This document shows, in pieces, positions 25,753-34,803 of a stretch of DNA of 64,000 nucleotides. The position numbers and the translations under genes were made by a program. This DNA is from Candidatus Rokuibacteriota bacterium (GTDB lineage: Bacteria > Methylomirabilota > Methylomirabilia > Rokubacteriales > CSP1-6). Numbering within the stretch: the first letter of the stretch is position 1; each line of letters begins with the position of its first letter. The notes beneath the pieces are model-generated. The model ran no database searches. It had not been told where the DNA came from and saw only the letters and a program-made list of their open reading frames with translations. The DNA lies in contig QHTE01000010.1 in assembly GCA_003220685.1 (NCBI GenBank), positions 38,513 to 102,512 on the forward strand, in the 5' to 3' direction.

Positions 25753-26589
25753 TCAGCCCGTTCGCTTCAAGCGTCCCGTGCGCTTGGCCCAGCGCTCGAC
25801 CCGGCCGAAGACCCAGAGCCCCAGGGGAATCAGTAGGAGGCCCATCGCCACCAGGACGACGATCTCGCCCCTGACCGCCGACAGCGGCGCGGCGGCCAGC
25901 CGCTCGGCCGTCGTCGCAGGGTTCCCGATGCCGACGAGCTTGCGGCACGCCGACAGCGTATAGGTCGCCGGCGACAGCGCGGACAGCGGCTGGATCCAGG
26001 CGGGCAGGACGTCGACGGGATAGTAGACGCCGGACACCAGCAGGAGCGAGCCCTGAAAGATATGCGTGCCCTCGGCGCCGCGCTCGGGGCTCAGCACCGG
26101 CAGCGCGGCGGCCATCACGCCGAGACCGACGAAGGCCAGCGTGCTCGCCAGGATCACGACGAGGATCCCGGGAAGGTTGGCGCCCGACAGGCTCAGCGGG
26201 GTGAACAGCATGAGCCCGCCGAGCACGACCGTGGTGTTGACGACGCTGTTGCAGAGCGCGAACAGGCTGACACCGACCAGGTGCACCAGTCGGGATACCG
26301 GCGCCATGAACGTGTACTCGAGGGTGCCCTCCCACCGCTCGTACGCGATCGACATGGCGATCTCGTTGTAGAGCACGGACAGGAAATTCCACAGCAGCGC
26401 GCCGACGATCAAGGTGAGCGTCAGCTGATGGTCGTTGGCGGCCACGCCGATGAGCGCGACCGCCGCCGACCCGGTCAGCGCGTAGAAGTTGAAGACGACC
26501 ACCCACGAGAGATAGCGTCGCGTCAGGTGATAGCCGCGAAACATGAAGGCCCACGTCTGGCGCAGCCCGCGCTCCATCGTGGGCTCCAT
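25753..26589 (-). CDS. ABC-2 type transporter permease
   Basis: A 278-residue integral membrane protein starting at ATG 26589, which shares one base with the ATPase stop (TGATG). Six hydrophobic segments, including LTLIVGALLWNFLSVLYNEIAMSIAYERWEGTLEYTFMAP, where RWEGTLEY is the ABC-2 family signature region, and the GVYYPVDVLPAWIQPLSALSPATY motif typical of drug and polysaccharide exporters. It partners the ATPase encoded just upstream. Substrate unknown; efflux of a drug or lipid-linked compound is likely. Confidence 0.86.
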   Translation of the reverse strand: MEPTMERGLRQTWAFMFRGYHLTRRYLSWVVVFNFYALTGSAAVALIGVAANDHQLTLTLIVGALLWNFLSVLYNEIAMSIAYERWEGTLEYTFMAPVSRLVHLVGVSLFALCNSVVNTTVVLGGLMLFTPLSLSGANLPGILVVILASTLAFVGLGVMAAALPVLSPERGAEGTHIFQGSLLLVSGVYYPVDVLPAWIQPLSALSPATYTLSACRKLVGIGNPATTAERLAAAPLSAVRGEIVVLVAMGLLLIPLGLWVFGRVERWAKRTGRLKRTG

Positions 26590-27401
26590 CACCGACTCGT
26601 CGGCGTCCCCGCCGCCGCTTCGCCGGACGCCGCCGTCTCGCCCGTGAGCCCGATGAAGGCGTCGTCGAGCGTCGCGGCCGACGCCTGACGCCGGAGACCT
26701 TCCGCGGTGCCCTCGGCGATCAGGCGCCCGCGGGCGAGGAACCCGATGCACCCGCAGAGCCGCTCGGCCTCGGCCATGTCGTGCGTCGTCAACAAGATCG
26801 TGGTGCCCTCCCGGCGCCGGAGATCCTCCAGGAACGCCTGCACGTCGCGCCGACTCTTCGGGTCGAGTCCCGTCGTGGGCTCGTCGAGCAGGAGCAGCGG
26901 CGGATTGATCATCAACGCCCGCGCGATGCTGATCTTCTGCTGCATGCCGCGGCTCATCTCCTCGAGCGGGGCCGAGAAGGTGCGCTGCTCCATTCCCAGC
27001 TGCTCCAGGACACGCATCGCCTTCCGCTCGGCGCTCTCGGGATCGAGCCCGTAGAGCAGCGCCGTGTAGAGCAGGTTCTCGCGGGTCGACAGCTTCTTGT
27101 AGAACGCGGCGTCCACGCTCACGCGGCCGATCAGCCAGCGCACCCGGGCCTGCTCCTCGGGCAGGCGGTGGCCCAGCAGCCGGACGTCGCCGCCGTCGGC
27201 GACGAGCAACGTCGACAAGATGCGGATCAAGGTCGACTTGCCCGACCCGTTGGGGCCCAGGAGTCCGTAGGTGTCGCCACGCGCCACCTCGAAGGAGACG
27301 CCGGCGAGCGCCCATGCTTCGGGCGCGTTCGCTCCGCGCCGTTTCCGGCGTCGGTGGAACTGCTTGCGCAGGTCGCGCACCTGTATGGCTGGCAACGTCA
27401 T
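26589..27401 (-). CDS. ABC transporter ATP-binding protein (ABC-2 exporter)
   Basis: A 270-residue ATPase, ATG at 27401. Walker A is GPNGSGKST at residues 49-57; the signature is MSRGMQQKISIARAL (MSRGM in place of LSGGQ, as is common in ABC-2 exporters); Walker B is LLLLDEPTTGLD, followed by an H-loop TTHDM. A basic insert (HRRRKRRG) lies before the Walker A motif. It drives the permease encoded next in the same operon. No regulator is adjacent; the 226 bp upstream are relatively A/T-rich and probably hold its promoter. Confidence 0.9.
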   Translation of the reverse strand: MTLPAIQVRDLRKQFHRRRKRRGANAPEAWALAGVSFEVARGDTYGLLGPNGSGKSTLIRILSTLLVADGGDVRLLGHRLPEEQARVRWLIGRVSVDAAFYKKLSTRENLLYTALLYGLDPESAERKAMRVLEQLGMEQRTFSAPLEEMSRGMQQKISIARALMINPPLLLLDEPTTGLDPKSRRDVQAFLEDLRRREGTTILLTTHDMAEAERLCGCIGFLARGRLIAEGTAEGLRRQASAATLDDAFIGLTGETAASGEAAAGTPTSR

Positions 27402-27627
27402 CCGAAACCTCCCGCGCGCCGTGGACACCGATGCGCGCAAACGTGAAGCGAACGAGGTCGAGCTCGGGAGAGGACCGATGCAAGCGTCGAGCGCACGGCG
27501 CGCGGGGAGCGCACCGTCTGGTGCGGCCGGCTTACTCGGTCAGATCAACGATGAATATACATCGACGTCACCGGACGGAGGTCAAGGCTACATCCGCCGC
27601 CGACCCGTTGCAAGCCGACGTCTCCGA
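27402..27627. other. Intergenic gap upstream of the ABC-2 operon
   Basis: About 225 bp with locally A/T-rich sequence (GATGAATATACATCGACG near 27550) that likely carries the leftward promoter for the ABC-2 operon. It also receives the 3' end of the membrane-protein gene at 27628. Open frames crossing it show no family resemblance. Confidence 0.3.
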
Positions 27628-28818
27628 CTACAGCAGCAGCGCGAACAGCTTCTTGATGATCTCGTCCGCCGGCACGACCGACAGCCCCAGCGGCAGGAGC
27701 GGAATGGCCACGGCGCCCACGATCTGGACGATCGTGTCCCTGCTGAACGGCACCGGCCTCATCTCCCTCACGACGTCATAGCTGTTGGCGAGGTCCGCGA
27801 GCGACTGAATATCGGCGCTTCCGACGAGCGGCTCGCCAGCCGGAGCCTTCCCCTCGATCCACTTCGCGTGGAACTCGGACGTGTAGTGAGCGGCCAGCAC
27901 GCCGTACTCGCGCCGCCCCTGACGCTTGAGCTCGAGCAAGGTCTTCATGAAGACGCACGGCGGCCCGAGAACGAGGAGAAGCTGCAAGATGACGAAGGCA
28001 ACGATCTCGTACTGGAATGAAACCAGGGTCCGGCCCTGAAAGAGGATGCGGCTGCCGATGACGGCGGAGAGCACAACGCTCTGCGCCAGAATAACCGGCA
28101 CGAACGCGTGGGCGGCCAGACCCAGGAACCCAAGGCCGCCCGCGCGGTCAGGGTGTGTCGGGGTGAGGCGGAGCGGCAGACGCGACACGCTCCTGAGGAA
28201 CAGGAACCACACGAAGAGGCGGAAGTACCACCGAAAGAGCAGGAACTGAAAGATCGGGATGCTCACGTGACGGTACCACCAGCCGGCCATGGTCAGACGG
28301 TGCTGGGCGCCGTCGACGATCGCGAACCAGGTCGAGCTGGTGAGCCCCCTATCGCCCTGCCAGATCGTCCATCCAAAGCCGAAGACGAACACCACCATAC
28401 CTAGCTCGACGATCAGGGAATTCCGCAGGCGCATCGCGCGACCGATGGCAGCGTGAAATCCCGGCAGGGTCTCGGCCGTGACGATGCCGGCTTCGACGAA
28501 GTTCCTGACCACGACCCTCATCCGCTGGTGAACCAAGACTTCCGCCAGAAGCAGGATCGGAATGGCGACCAAATACCGGGCGTGGGCCTCGAAGTCGTAC
28601 AGAAACGGGACCGGGACTGCGTGCCCGATCGCGGAGCCCTGGTACACGGTCAACGCCAGCAAGGGCAGCCACGCGATCGAGGGGCCGCCGATCATCCGCC
28701 GCGCCAGAAGCTCCAGGGCGGGCCCGGCCAGGAACAACCGGCGCCAGAGCTGATAGAGCGGGCCGCCGAGCACGAGCGAGAAATCGTACGGATCCGAGAC
28801 GCGCGTCGGCGAGCTCAT
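27628..28818 (-). CDS. Polytopic membrane protein, conserved hypothetical
   Basis: A 396-residue protein starting at ATG 28818. It has about six hydrophobic segments (SIAWLPLLALTVYQGSAIGH, YLVAIPILLLAEVLVHQ, IVELGMVVFVFGFGW, FQFLLFRWYFRLFVWFLF, FVILQLLLVLGPPCVFMK and the C-terminal IVGAVAIPLLPLGLSVVP). A conserved-looking LTPTHPDRAGGLGFLG loop lies between two segments, a motif recognisable in a hypothetical membrane family of proteobacteria and acidobacteria. No transporter or enzyme motif. It sits downstream of the broken amidase gene on the same strand, with 11 bp between. Function unknown. Confidence 0.68.
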   Translation of the reverse strand: MSSPTRVSDPYDFSLVLGGPLYQLWRRLFLAGPALELLARRMIGGPSIAWLPLLALTVYQGSAIGHAVPVPFLYDFEAHARYLVAIPILLLAEVLVHQRMRVVVRNFVEAGIVTAETLPGFHAAIGRAMRLRNSLIVELGMVVFVFGFGWTIWQGDRGLTSSTWFAIVDGAQHRLTMAGWWYRHVSIPIFQFLLFRWYFRLFVWFLFLRSVSRLPLRLTPTHPDRAGGLGFLGLAAHAFVPVILAQSVVLSAVIGSRILFQGRTLVSFQYEIVAFVILQLLLVLGPPCVFMKTLLELKRQGRREYGVLAAHYTSEFHAKWIEGKAPAGEPLVGSADIQSLADLANSYDVVREMRPVPFSRDTIVQIVGAVAIPLLPLGLSVVPADEIIKKLFALLL

Positions 28819-28829
28819 CGTCCTCGTCG

Positions 28830-30273
28830 CTAGCGCCCGGGCGGCGGCGTCCGGCCGAGGACGCGCTCGATCGCGATGCCGATCGCCAGGAGCCGTTGAT
28901 CGCTGCCGCGCGGCCCGTCGAGCGCGATGCCCACCGGGAGCCCCGACGAGGAGCCGAGCCCCGCGGGAATCGTCAGCCCGGGTATCCCGGCGTTGCTGCC
29001 CGGATCCGTGTTGCGGATGAACAGCAGGAACGTCGGCAGGCTGCTCGCCTCGGGCCCCTGCGTCGCGGCGACCGCCGGCGTGGTCGGCCCGATCAGCGCG
29101 TCGATGCCGTAACGCTGGAACGTGTCGGTGAAGACCTTGAGGAGAGCCGGGCGCGCATCGCGCATCGCCGCGGCGTACGCCGGCGCGGCGTCGACCACAC
29201 CGTTCGGCGTCGGCAGCTTCCGCGGGACGACCAGGCCGTCGTAGGTCGCCTTCACGTCCTTGCTCGCGATCTGCGCGGCCAGCTGCTCGACGGTCACGCC
29301 GGTCTGGTACCTGGCGAGATAAGCCTTGAGGTCGTCGTACGCCTCGTAGAGCGCGACCGGAAAGCTGGCCGCGTCGTTCGCCTTCTGCAGATCGGGCATG
29401 TCCACGTCGACGATGGTGACGCCGACCCCGCGGAGCTTCTCGAACGTGGCCTCCGTCACGGCGCGCGTGTCCGTGTCCAGGTCCTTGAGGAAGTACGCGC
29501 GGTAGACGCCGAGCCTCACCGCGCCGAGCGGCGCGGGCGCCGGCGCGCGGCCGCCGGTGATGACCGCATCCAGCAGCGCAACGTCGGCGACCGTCTGCGC
29601 CATGGGGCCGACCGTGTCGCGCGAGTGCGAGATCGGCGTCACGCCGTCCTGGCTGTAGCGGCCGATGGTCGGGCGTAGTCCGGCGCCGCCCGACAACGCC
29701 GCGGGAATCCGCACCGAGCCGCCGGTGTCGCTGCCGAGTGCGCGTCCGATCGTACGCGTTGCGGGTCCCGATCGGCAGCGCCGTGAAGAACGCCTCGTTG
29801 TAGCCCGAGATGCCGAATGCCAGCTCGTGCATGTTCGTCTTGCCGAGGATGACGGCGCCCGCGTCCACCAGCCTCTGCACGGTCGGCGCGTTTTGCTTCG
29901 GGACGAACCCGCGCAGCGCGGGAGTCCCCGCCGTGTTCGGCAAGCCGGCCACGTGCGTGTTGTCCTTCACGACCAGCGGCACGCCGTGCAGCGGGCCGAG
30001 CCGCTTGATTGTCTCGAGATCGGCGTCGGCGCGCTGGGCCGCGGCCATGGCCCCGGCGCGGTCCAGCGTGATGTAGGCATTGAGGCTCGGATTCGCGTCC
30101 GCGCGCGCGATGTACGCCCGGGTCAGCTCGACGCTCGTCAGCTTCCTCGCGTGAATCAGCGTGGCGGCGTCACTGAGGCTCAGCTGGCTGACGTCGGCCG
30201 GACGCGGCGGGATGCTCGCGCACCCCGCGGCGGCGAGCACGGCTGTCAGCACGACGGCGGAGCGTCGGACCAT
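28830..30273 (-). pseudogene. Amidase-signature lipoprotein with deletion of the cis-Ser loop
   Basis: The ATG at 30273 has a good Shine-Dalgarno (AAGGAGA) and gives a lipobox signal LAAAGC. The amidase core follows: catalytic Lys in LVVKDNTHVAG and KTNMHELAFGISGYN. After GTRNAYDRT, around 29740, the frame shifts: the other frame resumes as ALGSDTGGSVRIPAALSGG and runs to the stop at 28830. Family members have about 20-25 residues here (AGGSSSGTGAAIGA-type) carrying the cis-Ser of the Lys-Ser-Ser triad; these are missing. The nucleophile Ser (DTGGSVRIP) is kept. As written the gene cannot give an active amidase. Confidence 0.78.
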
Positions 30274-30398
30274 GGTCGTCTCCTTGATCGGGGGCATCGC
30301 CAGGCTACCCGGTCTGGCCGGTCCTCGGCCCCGAGATTACGGCGTCCGGCCAATGATGTCGAGACAGGTCGGGGCTATCGCGCGCGGGCGGAGGATCG

Positions 30399-30404
30399 TA
30401 TAGT
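30399..30404 (+). promoter_or_regulatory. Possible -10 box upstream of the amidohydrolase gene
   Basis: TATAGT at 30399-30404 lies 25 bp ahead of the ATG at 30429, with AAGGAGGG as ribosome-binding site between. The -35 region at the proper distance is poor, so the promoter is only probable. Confidence 0.35.
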
Positions 30405-30428
30405 CTTACGCTACCAAGGAGGGCTCCC

Positions 30429-31547
30429 ATGGCGCGCACGTACAACGTCATCGACGCCGACGGCCACATCCTCGAGCCGGTCGACATCTGGGACAAGTAC
30501 ATCGATCCGGCCTATCGCGAGCGCGCGCCGCGGATGATCGTCGACACCGACGGCAAGGAGCGTCTCCTCGTCGAAGGCAAGATCCTGGGCAGCCCGAAAG
30601 GGCTCGGCCTCATCGGCGGGATCGGCGCCCGCCAGGGCACCGTCGACGACGTCACGATGAAGTACGTCGAGGGGCGCCCCGGTGGCTTCGATCCGCACGC
30701 GCGGATCCCGGACATGGATCTCGACGGCATCGACGCCGCGTTCCTCTATCCGAGCATCGGCCTCTTCAGCGGCGCGGTGCAGGATCCCGGGCTCGCCGCC
30801 GCGATGTGCCGAGCGTACAACCGCTGGCTCGCGGACTACTGCAAGCCCTACCCCGACCGGCTCTTCGGCGTCGCGATGCTGCCGATGCAGTCGATCCCGA
30901 TGGCGATCGAGGAGATGCGCTTCGCGCGCAAAGAGCTCGGCATGCGCGGCGGCTTCCTGCGCCCCAATCCGTACAACAACCGCATGCTCCACCACCCGGA
31001 CTACGAGCCGTTCTGGAACGAGGTCGAGGAGCTCGACTTCTCGATCGGCCTGCACGAGGGCGCCAGCGGCGGCATGCCGCAGGTGGGCGTCGATCGCTTC
31101 CAGAAGCGCGGCGCCCGGCACATCATCTCGCACACGATGGAAATGATGCTGGCGGCGATGAGCGTGATCTGGGAGGGCGTGTGCGACCGCCATCCCAAGG
31201 TGCGCATCGGCTTCCTGGAGTCGGGCGGCGGGTGGATCGCGCCCTGGCTCGACCGCATGGACCGTCACTTCGACGACCAGGGCTTCAACGATTCGGGGCT
31301 CACGACGCGGCCGAGCGAATTGTTCCAGCGCAACTGCTGGATCTCGTTCGAGCCCGTCGAGGGCAGCCTCTCGGTGCTCGCGGACTACATCGGCCCGCAC
31401 AAGATCCTCTGGGCGACCGACTATCCGCACCCCGATGGCTTCTTCCCCGGCGCGCCGAAGCTGATCGCCGATCGCCCCGAGCTGTCGGCGGAGACCAAGC
31501 GCCAGATCCTGGCCGGCGGCGCCAAGGGGTTCTACGGCCTGAAGTAG
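30429..31547 (+). CDS. Amidohydrolase-2 family protein
   Basis: A 372-residue ACMSD-like TIM-barrel protein preceded by a strong Shine-Dalgarno. It begins YNVIDADGHILEPVDIWDKY, in which DADGH replaces the usual HxH first metal motif, as in many soil amidohydrolase-2 proteins. Other family segments are MDLDGIDAAFLYPSIGLF, IGLHEGASG, RHIISHTMEMMLAAM, FLESGGGWIAPWLDRMD and WATDYPHPDGFFP with the conserved Asp. Probable hydrolysis or decarboxylation of an aromatic or enol intermediate. It is followed 46 bp later by an AhpD-like gene, a recurrent pair in such clusters. Confidence 0.87.
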   Translation: MARTYNVIDADGHILEPVDIWDKYIDPAYRERAPRMIVDTDGKERLLVEGKILGSPKGLGLIGGIGARQGTVDDVTMKYVEGRPGGFDPHARIPDMDLDGIDAAFLYPSIGLFSGAVQDPGLAAAMCRAYNRWLADYCKPYPDRLFGVAMLPMQSIPMAIEEMRFARKELGMRGGFLRPNPYNNRMLHHPDYEPFWNEVEELDFSIGLHEGASGGMPQVGVDRFQKRGARHIISHTMEMMLAAMSVIWEGVCDRHPKVRIGFLESGGGWIAPWLDRMDRHFDDQGFNDSGLTTRPSELFQRNCWISFEPVEGSLSVLADYIGPHKILWATDYPHPDGFFPGAPKLIADRPELSAETKRQILAGGAKGFYGLK

Positions 31548-31593
31548 GCGCGGCGCCGCGGCGCCCGATTTCGGCAGCCGCAAGGAGGCAGTT

Positions 31594-31923
31594 ATGCAGT
31601 TCCACGACGTCGACGTCAAGACGCAGTTCAAGAAGATGCGGGAGCTCGTTCCCGACGTGTATCGCGCGTTTCTCGAGTTCGATCAGAAGGCGTTCAAGGA
31701 CGGCGCGATCCCGAGCAAGACGAAGGAGCTCATCGCGCTCGGCATCGCCCAGATCACGCAGTGCCCCTGGTGCATCGACGCCCACACGAAGAAGGCGGCG
31801 ACCGCCGGCGCCTCCGACGCGGAGATCGCGGAGACCACGTTCGTCGCCATGGCGATGGCCGCCGGCGCGGCCTGGAGCCACGGCGGGTTAGCCCTCCAGT
31901 GCCTGCAAGAGCACAAGGGCTGA
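31594..31923 (+). CDS. Carboxymuconolactone decarboxylase/AhpD-like protein
   Basis: A 109-residue all-helical protein with the thiol-redox motif CPWCIDAHTKKA (CxxC followed by the conserved His) near residues 55-66, and the family segment SKTKELIALGIAQI. Small AhpD-like members reduce peroxides through partner thiols or act as gamma-carboxymuconolactone decarboxylases; the CxxC-His triad favours the redox role. Shine-Dalgarno AAGGAGG. The last codons and the stop are part of the first copy of a 36-bp tandem repeat that continues downstream. Confidence 0.85.
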   Translation: MQFHDVDVKTQFKKMRELVPDVYRAFLEFDQKAFKDGAIPSKTKELIALGIAQITQCPWCIDAHTKKAATAGASDAEIAETTFVAMAMAAGAAWSHGGLALQCLQEHKG

Positions 31924-32055
31924 CCGGGCGAGCGGAGCCGGCAAGAGCACAAGTGTTGAGCGGGGCGCGCGGAGCCAGCAGCAGCACCACGGTTGAACGG
32001 GCGAGCGGAACCAGCAGCAGCACCACGGTTGAACGGGCGAGCGGCGCCACGAGTA
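31911..32055. repeat. Four tandem copies of a 36-37-bp repeat overlapping the AhpD-like gene end
   Basis: Copies start at 31911, 31947, 31984 and 32020, each beginning GCAC and containing a GAnCGGGCGAGCGG-like core; the last two are nearly identical. The first copy contains the final AhpD codons and TGA stop; each later copy also has a TGA in the same position, so the array looks like serial duplication of the gene's 3' end. There are no spacers, so it is not CRISPR. Confidence 0.8.
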
Positions 32056-32102
32056 TCTATCATTCACCACCCTCGGTGGCCCCGGCCTCGAGCTCTCGAT
32101 AA

Positions 32103-32974
32103 ATGAAATTCGGGCTCAGGTACGCGAGCCTCGGTCGCTATGCGAACGGGCCGGCCGCGCTCGAGCTGGCTCAGGCCGCCGAGGCGGCCGGTTTCGACTC
32201 CATCTGGACCGTCGAGCACGTCGTGGTGCCTCACGGCTATCAATCGCGCTATCCGTACTCCGAAACGGGCCGAATGGGCGCCGGGCTCGAGGATTTCCCG
32301 ATCCCGGATCCGTTGATCTGGCTCGCCTACATCGCCGCCGCGACGCGCTCGCTGAAGCTCGGCACTGCGATCCTGATCCTGCCGCAGCGCAATCCAGTCG
32401 TTACGGCCAAGGCGGTTGCCACGCTCGATCATCTGGCCGGGGGGCGCCGCGTCCTTCTGGGCATCGGCGTGGGCTGGCTGGCCGAGGAGTTCGCCAGCCT
32501 GGGCATTCCATTCGAGGACCGCGGGCCGCGCACCGACGAGTACGTCGCCGCCATGCGGGCTCTCTGGAGCCAGGAGCGTGCGAGCTTCGCGGGGCGCTTC
32601 GTCTCGTTCCGAGACGTCTTCTGCCGGCCGCTCCCGGCCGGCGGCCGGATTCCGATCATCGTCGGCGGCGACACGCGGGCGGCCGCCCGCAGAGCCGGAC
32701 GGCTCGGCGATGGCACTTTCCGGCCCGCGGCGGGTCGGTGGAGCTGCTGGACGAGATGCGGCGCGCCGCCGTCGCGGCGGGACGCGATCCGGCCGACATC
32801 GAGATCACGGTCTCGGCGCCGACCGATCCGGCCGAGATCGAGGCGCTCGCCCGGCGAGGCGTGAAGCGTGTGGCCGTGCCCGTGAGCTCCGCCGCCGGGC
32901 TCCCGGCGCAGGTGAAGACCCCCGACGACGTGCTGCGCTACGGCAAGACGATGATCGAGCGCTTCCGCGACTGA
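32103..32974 (+). pseudogene. LLM-class flavin oxidoreductase with a one-base frameshift
   Basis: Frame one starts MKFGLRYASLGRYANGPAAL and has FDSIWTVEHVVVPHGY, RSLKLGTAILILPQRNPVVTAK and VLLGIGVGWLAEEFASLG, then RIPIIVGGDTRAAARRAG. Near 32722 it derails. The second frame, starting from FPARGGSVELLDEMRRAAVA, completes a normal LLM C-terminus to the stop at 32974. One missing T in the TTT run of GGCACTTTCC explains it. Otherwise about 290 residues, F420/FMN-dependent by family. The next gene starts 16 bp downstream. Confidence 0.78.
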
Positions 32975-32990
32975 CGACGACGCGCCGGCC

Positions 32991-33857
32991 ATGCCCGCCA
33001 CACTGGACCTCGACGAGCTGCGATCGCACATCGGCCGCGCGCAGACCTCGACCGACGTGATCCATGCCGGTCCGGCCAATCTCCTTCGACTGGCATTAGG
33101 ACGCTCGGAGCCGGAGTACCGCGAGGGCGACGTGCTGCCGCCGGCGTGGCTCGCGCTCTACTTCCTGCCTCGGGTCGCATCCGACGCCCTACGGCCGGAC
33201 GGCAGTCCGCGCGACACGGGCGTGGTCCCGCCCCTCACGCTGCCGCGCCGGATGTTCGCCGGCGAGCGCGTGCGGCTCCACGCCGCCGTGCGGATCGGCG
33301 AGACCCTGCGGCGCGAGACGCGCCTGGCCGACATCTCGGTGAAGCACGGCAGCACCGGCACGCTCGTGTTTGCCACCGTGACGAGCCGCGTGTACGGGCC
33401 CAACGGCCTGGCGATCGAGGAGGAGCGTCACACGGTCTTTCGCGAGGAGGTCAAGGCCGGCGAGCGCAATCAGGCGCCCCGTCGCGAGTCGCCGCCGAGC
33501 GACGCGCCGTGGCGGCGCCGCGTGACGCCCGATCCGGTCCTGCTCTTTCGCTTCTCGGCGCTCACCTTCAACAGCCACCGCATCCACTACGACCGCGCGT
33601 GGGCGATGGAGGTCGAGGGTTATCCGGGTCTCGTCGTGCACGGCCCGCTGACGACCACCCTGCTCATCGATTTCGCGCGCGACCAGAATTCCGGCCGGCG
33701 GATCGCCGCCTACTCGACCCAGGCGCGCGCGCCGCTGTTCGACACCGCGCCGTTCGAGCTGCGCGGGCGGCCGACAGGGAATGGACGCGGCTCGGAGCTC
33801 TGGGCCGTGACCCCCGAGGGCACGATCGCGATGAGCGCCGAGGTCGAGCTCGACTAG
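32991..33857 (+). CDS. MaoC/hydratase-2-like dehydratase (mesaconyl-C4-CoA hydratase-like)
   Basis: A 288-residue double hot-dog protein. The N-terminal half carries the degenerate FAS1/HTD2-type domain (LPRRMFAGERVRLHAAVRIG); the C-terminal half has the hydratase motif LFRFSALTFNSHRIHYDRAWA (catalytic Asn/His) and VVHGPLTTTLL. Members hydrate enoyl-CoA or mesaconyl-C4-CoA, or dehydrate 3-hydroxyacyl thioesters. With CoA-transferases and LLM enzymes nearby, a role in a C4/C5 dicarboxylic-acid or aromatic-derived CoA pathway is plausible. Its end overlaps the convergent LLM gene by four bases. Confidence 0.8.
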   Translation: MPATLDLDELRSHIGRAQTSTDVIHAGPANLLRLALGRSEPEYREGDVLPPAWLALYFLPRVASDALRPDGSPRDTGVVPPLTLPRRMFAGERVRLHAAVRIGETLRRETRLADISVKHGSTGTLVFATVTSRVYGPNGLAIEEERHTVFREEVKAGERNQAPRRESPPSDAPWRRRVTPDPVLLFRFSALTFNSHRIHYDRAWAMEVEGYPGLVVHGPLTTTLLIDFARDQNSGRRIAAYSTQARAPLFDTAPFELRGRPTGNGRGSELWAVTPEGTIAMSAEVELD

Positions 33858-34801
33858 CGGCGCGCGAGCCGCGGCAGCAGCTTGGCCGCCGCCTCGTCCA
33901 CCTGAGCGAGCTGGTCGCCGCCGGCGAAGCGCAACGCGAAATGGCGCGCGCCGGCGTCGATCCAGCGCTGCAGCCACTCCGCGCAGCCCTCGATCGGCCC
34001 CGCGTACGTCGCCTGGCGGGCCAGGATGGTCCGCGCCGGTGCGGCGTAGTACGTCTCGAGAAAGGTGTTGAGCCGCTGCTCTGCGGCGGCGCGATTGGCG
34101 TCGAGGGCCAGGGTGACATACGCGGCGCCGGTCACCGCATCGGCCGGACGCCCGGCGGCGCGCGCCGCCTTCTGCACGGCGGGAAAGTGCTCGGCGAAGA
34201 ACTCCACGCTGGGCCCAGTCGGGAACCAGGCGTCGAAGCGCGCCGCCTCACGTAGCGCGGTCGGTCCGCTGCCGCCGATCCAGATGGGCGGGCCGCCCGG
34301 GCGATGAGGCTTGGGCTCCATCGTGACGTCGTCGAGCGTGAAGTGCTTGCCGCTGAAGCTCACGTGATCCCGCCGCCAGAGCGCCTGACAGATCTCGATC
34401 GTCTCGAGGAAGCGGCCGATCCGGCGCTCGAAGGGCACGCCCGCCGCGGCGAATTCTTTCCGGATGGACGGGTTGTCGGCGGCGAAGCCGACGCCGAGGA
34501 TCACGCGCCCCTCGGCGGCGCGGTCGAGCGTGCCGACGATGTGCGCCAGGACCACGGGATTGCGCAGCGCCGGCAGCAGCACGCCGGTGCCGAGGCGCAC
34601 GCGCCGCGTGCGGCCGGCGATCGCGGCCATCAACGTCAGCGGCTCGTGGCGCGGCCGGGCGATCAGCGAGTCGCCGATCCACACAGAGTCGAAGCCCGCG
34701 GCCTCCGCGCGCTCGGCCATCGCGAGCAGCGGCGCCGTCTCCGGGTGGCCGGACATGACCGCTTCGCGCGTCGGGATCAAGACGCCGAACTCGACCGCCA
34801 T
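33854..34801 (-). CDS. LLM-class flavin-dependent oxidoreductase
   Basis: A 315-residue protein, ATG at 34801 (the open frame further upstream is antisense of the rhodanese gene). It contains MAVEFGVLIPTREAVMSG, FDSVWIGDSLIARPRHEPL, RRVRLGTGVLLPALRNPVV and GRVILGVGFAADNPSIRKEF, then PPIWIGGSGPTALREAARF, all LLM barrel motifs. F420 or FMN cofactor by family; reaction unknown. It starts 2 bp after the four-domain rhodanese gene on the same strand, so the two are co-transcribed and may share a sulfur- or thiol-related pathway. Confidence 0.84.
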   Translation of the reverse strand: MAVEFGVLIPTREAVMSGHPETAPLLAMAERAEAAGFDSVWIGDSLIARPRHEPLTLMAAIAGRTRRVRLGTGVLLPALRNPVVLAHIVGTLDRAAEGRVILGVGFAADNPSIRKEFAAAGVPFERRIGRFLETIEICQALWRRDHVSFSGKHFTLDDVTMEPKPHRPGGPPIWIGGSGPTALREAARFDAWFPTGPSVEFFAEHFPAVQKAARAAGRPADAVTGAAYVTLALDANRAAAEQRLNTFLETYYAAPARTILARQATYAGPIEGCAEWLQRWIDAGARHFALRFAGGDQLAQVDEAAAKLLPRLARR

Positions 34802-34803
34802 CG

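Noticed and set aside
31911..32055. Tandem repeats as a CRISPR array
   Set aside because: Units are directly adjacent with no spacers and overlap a coding end.
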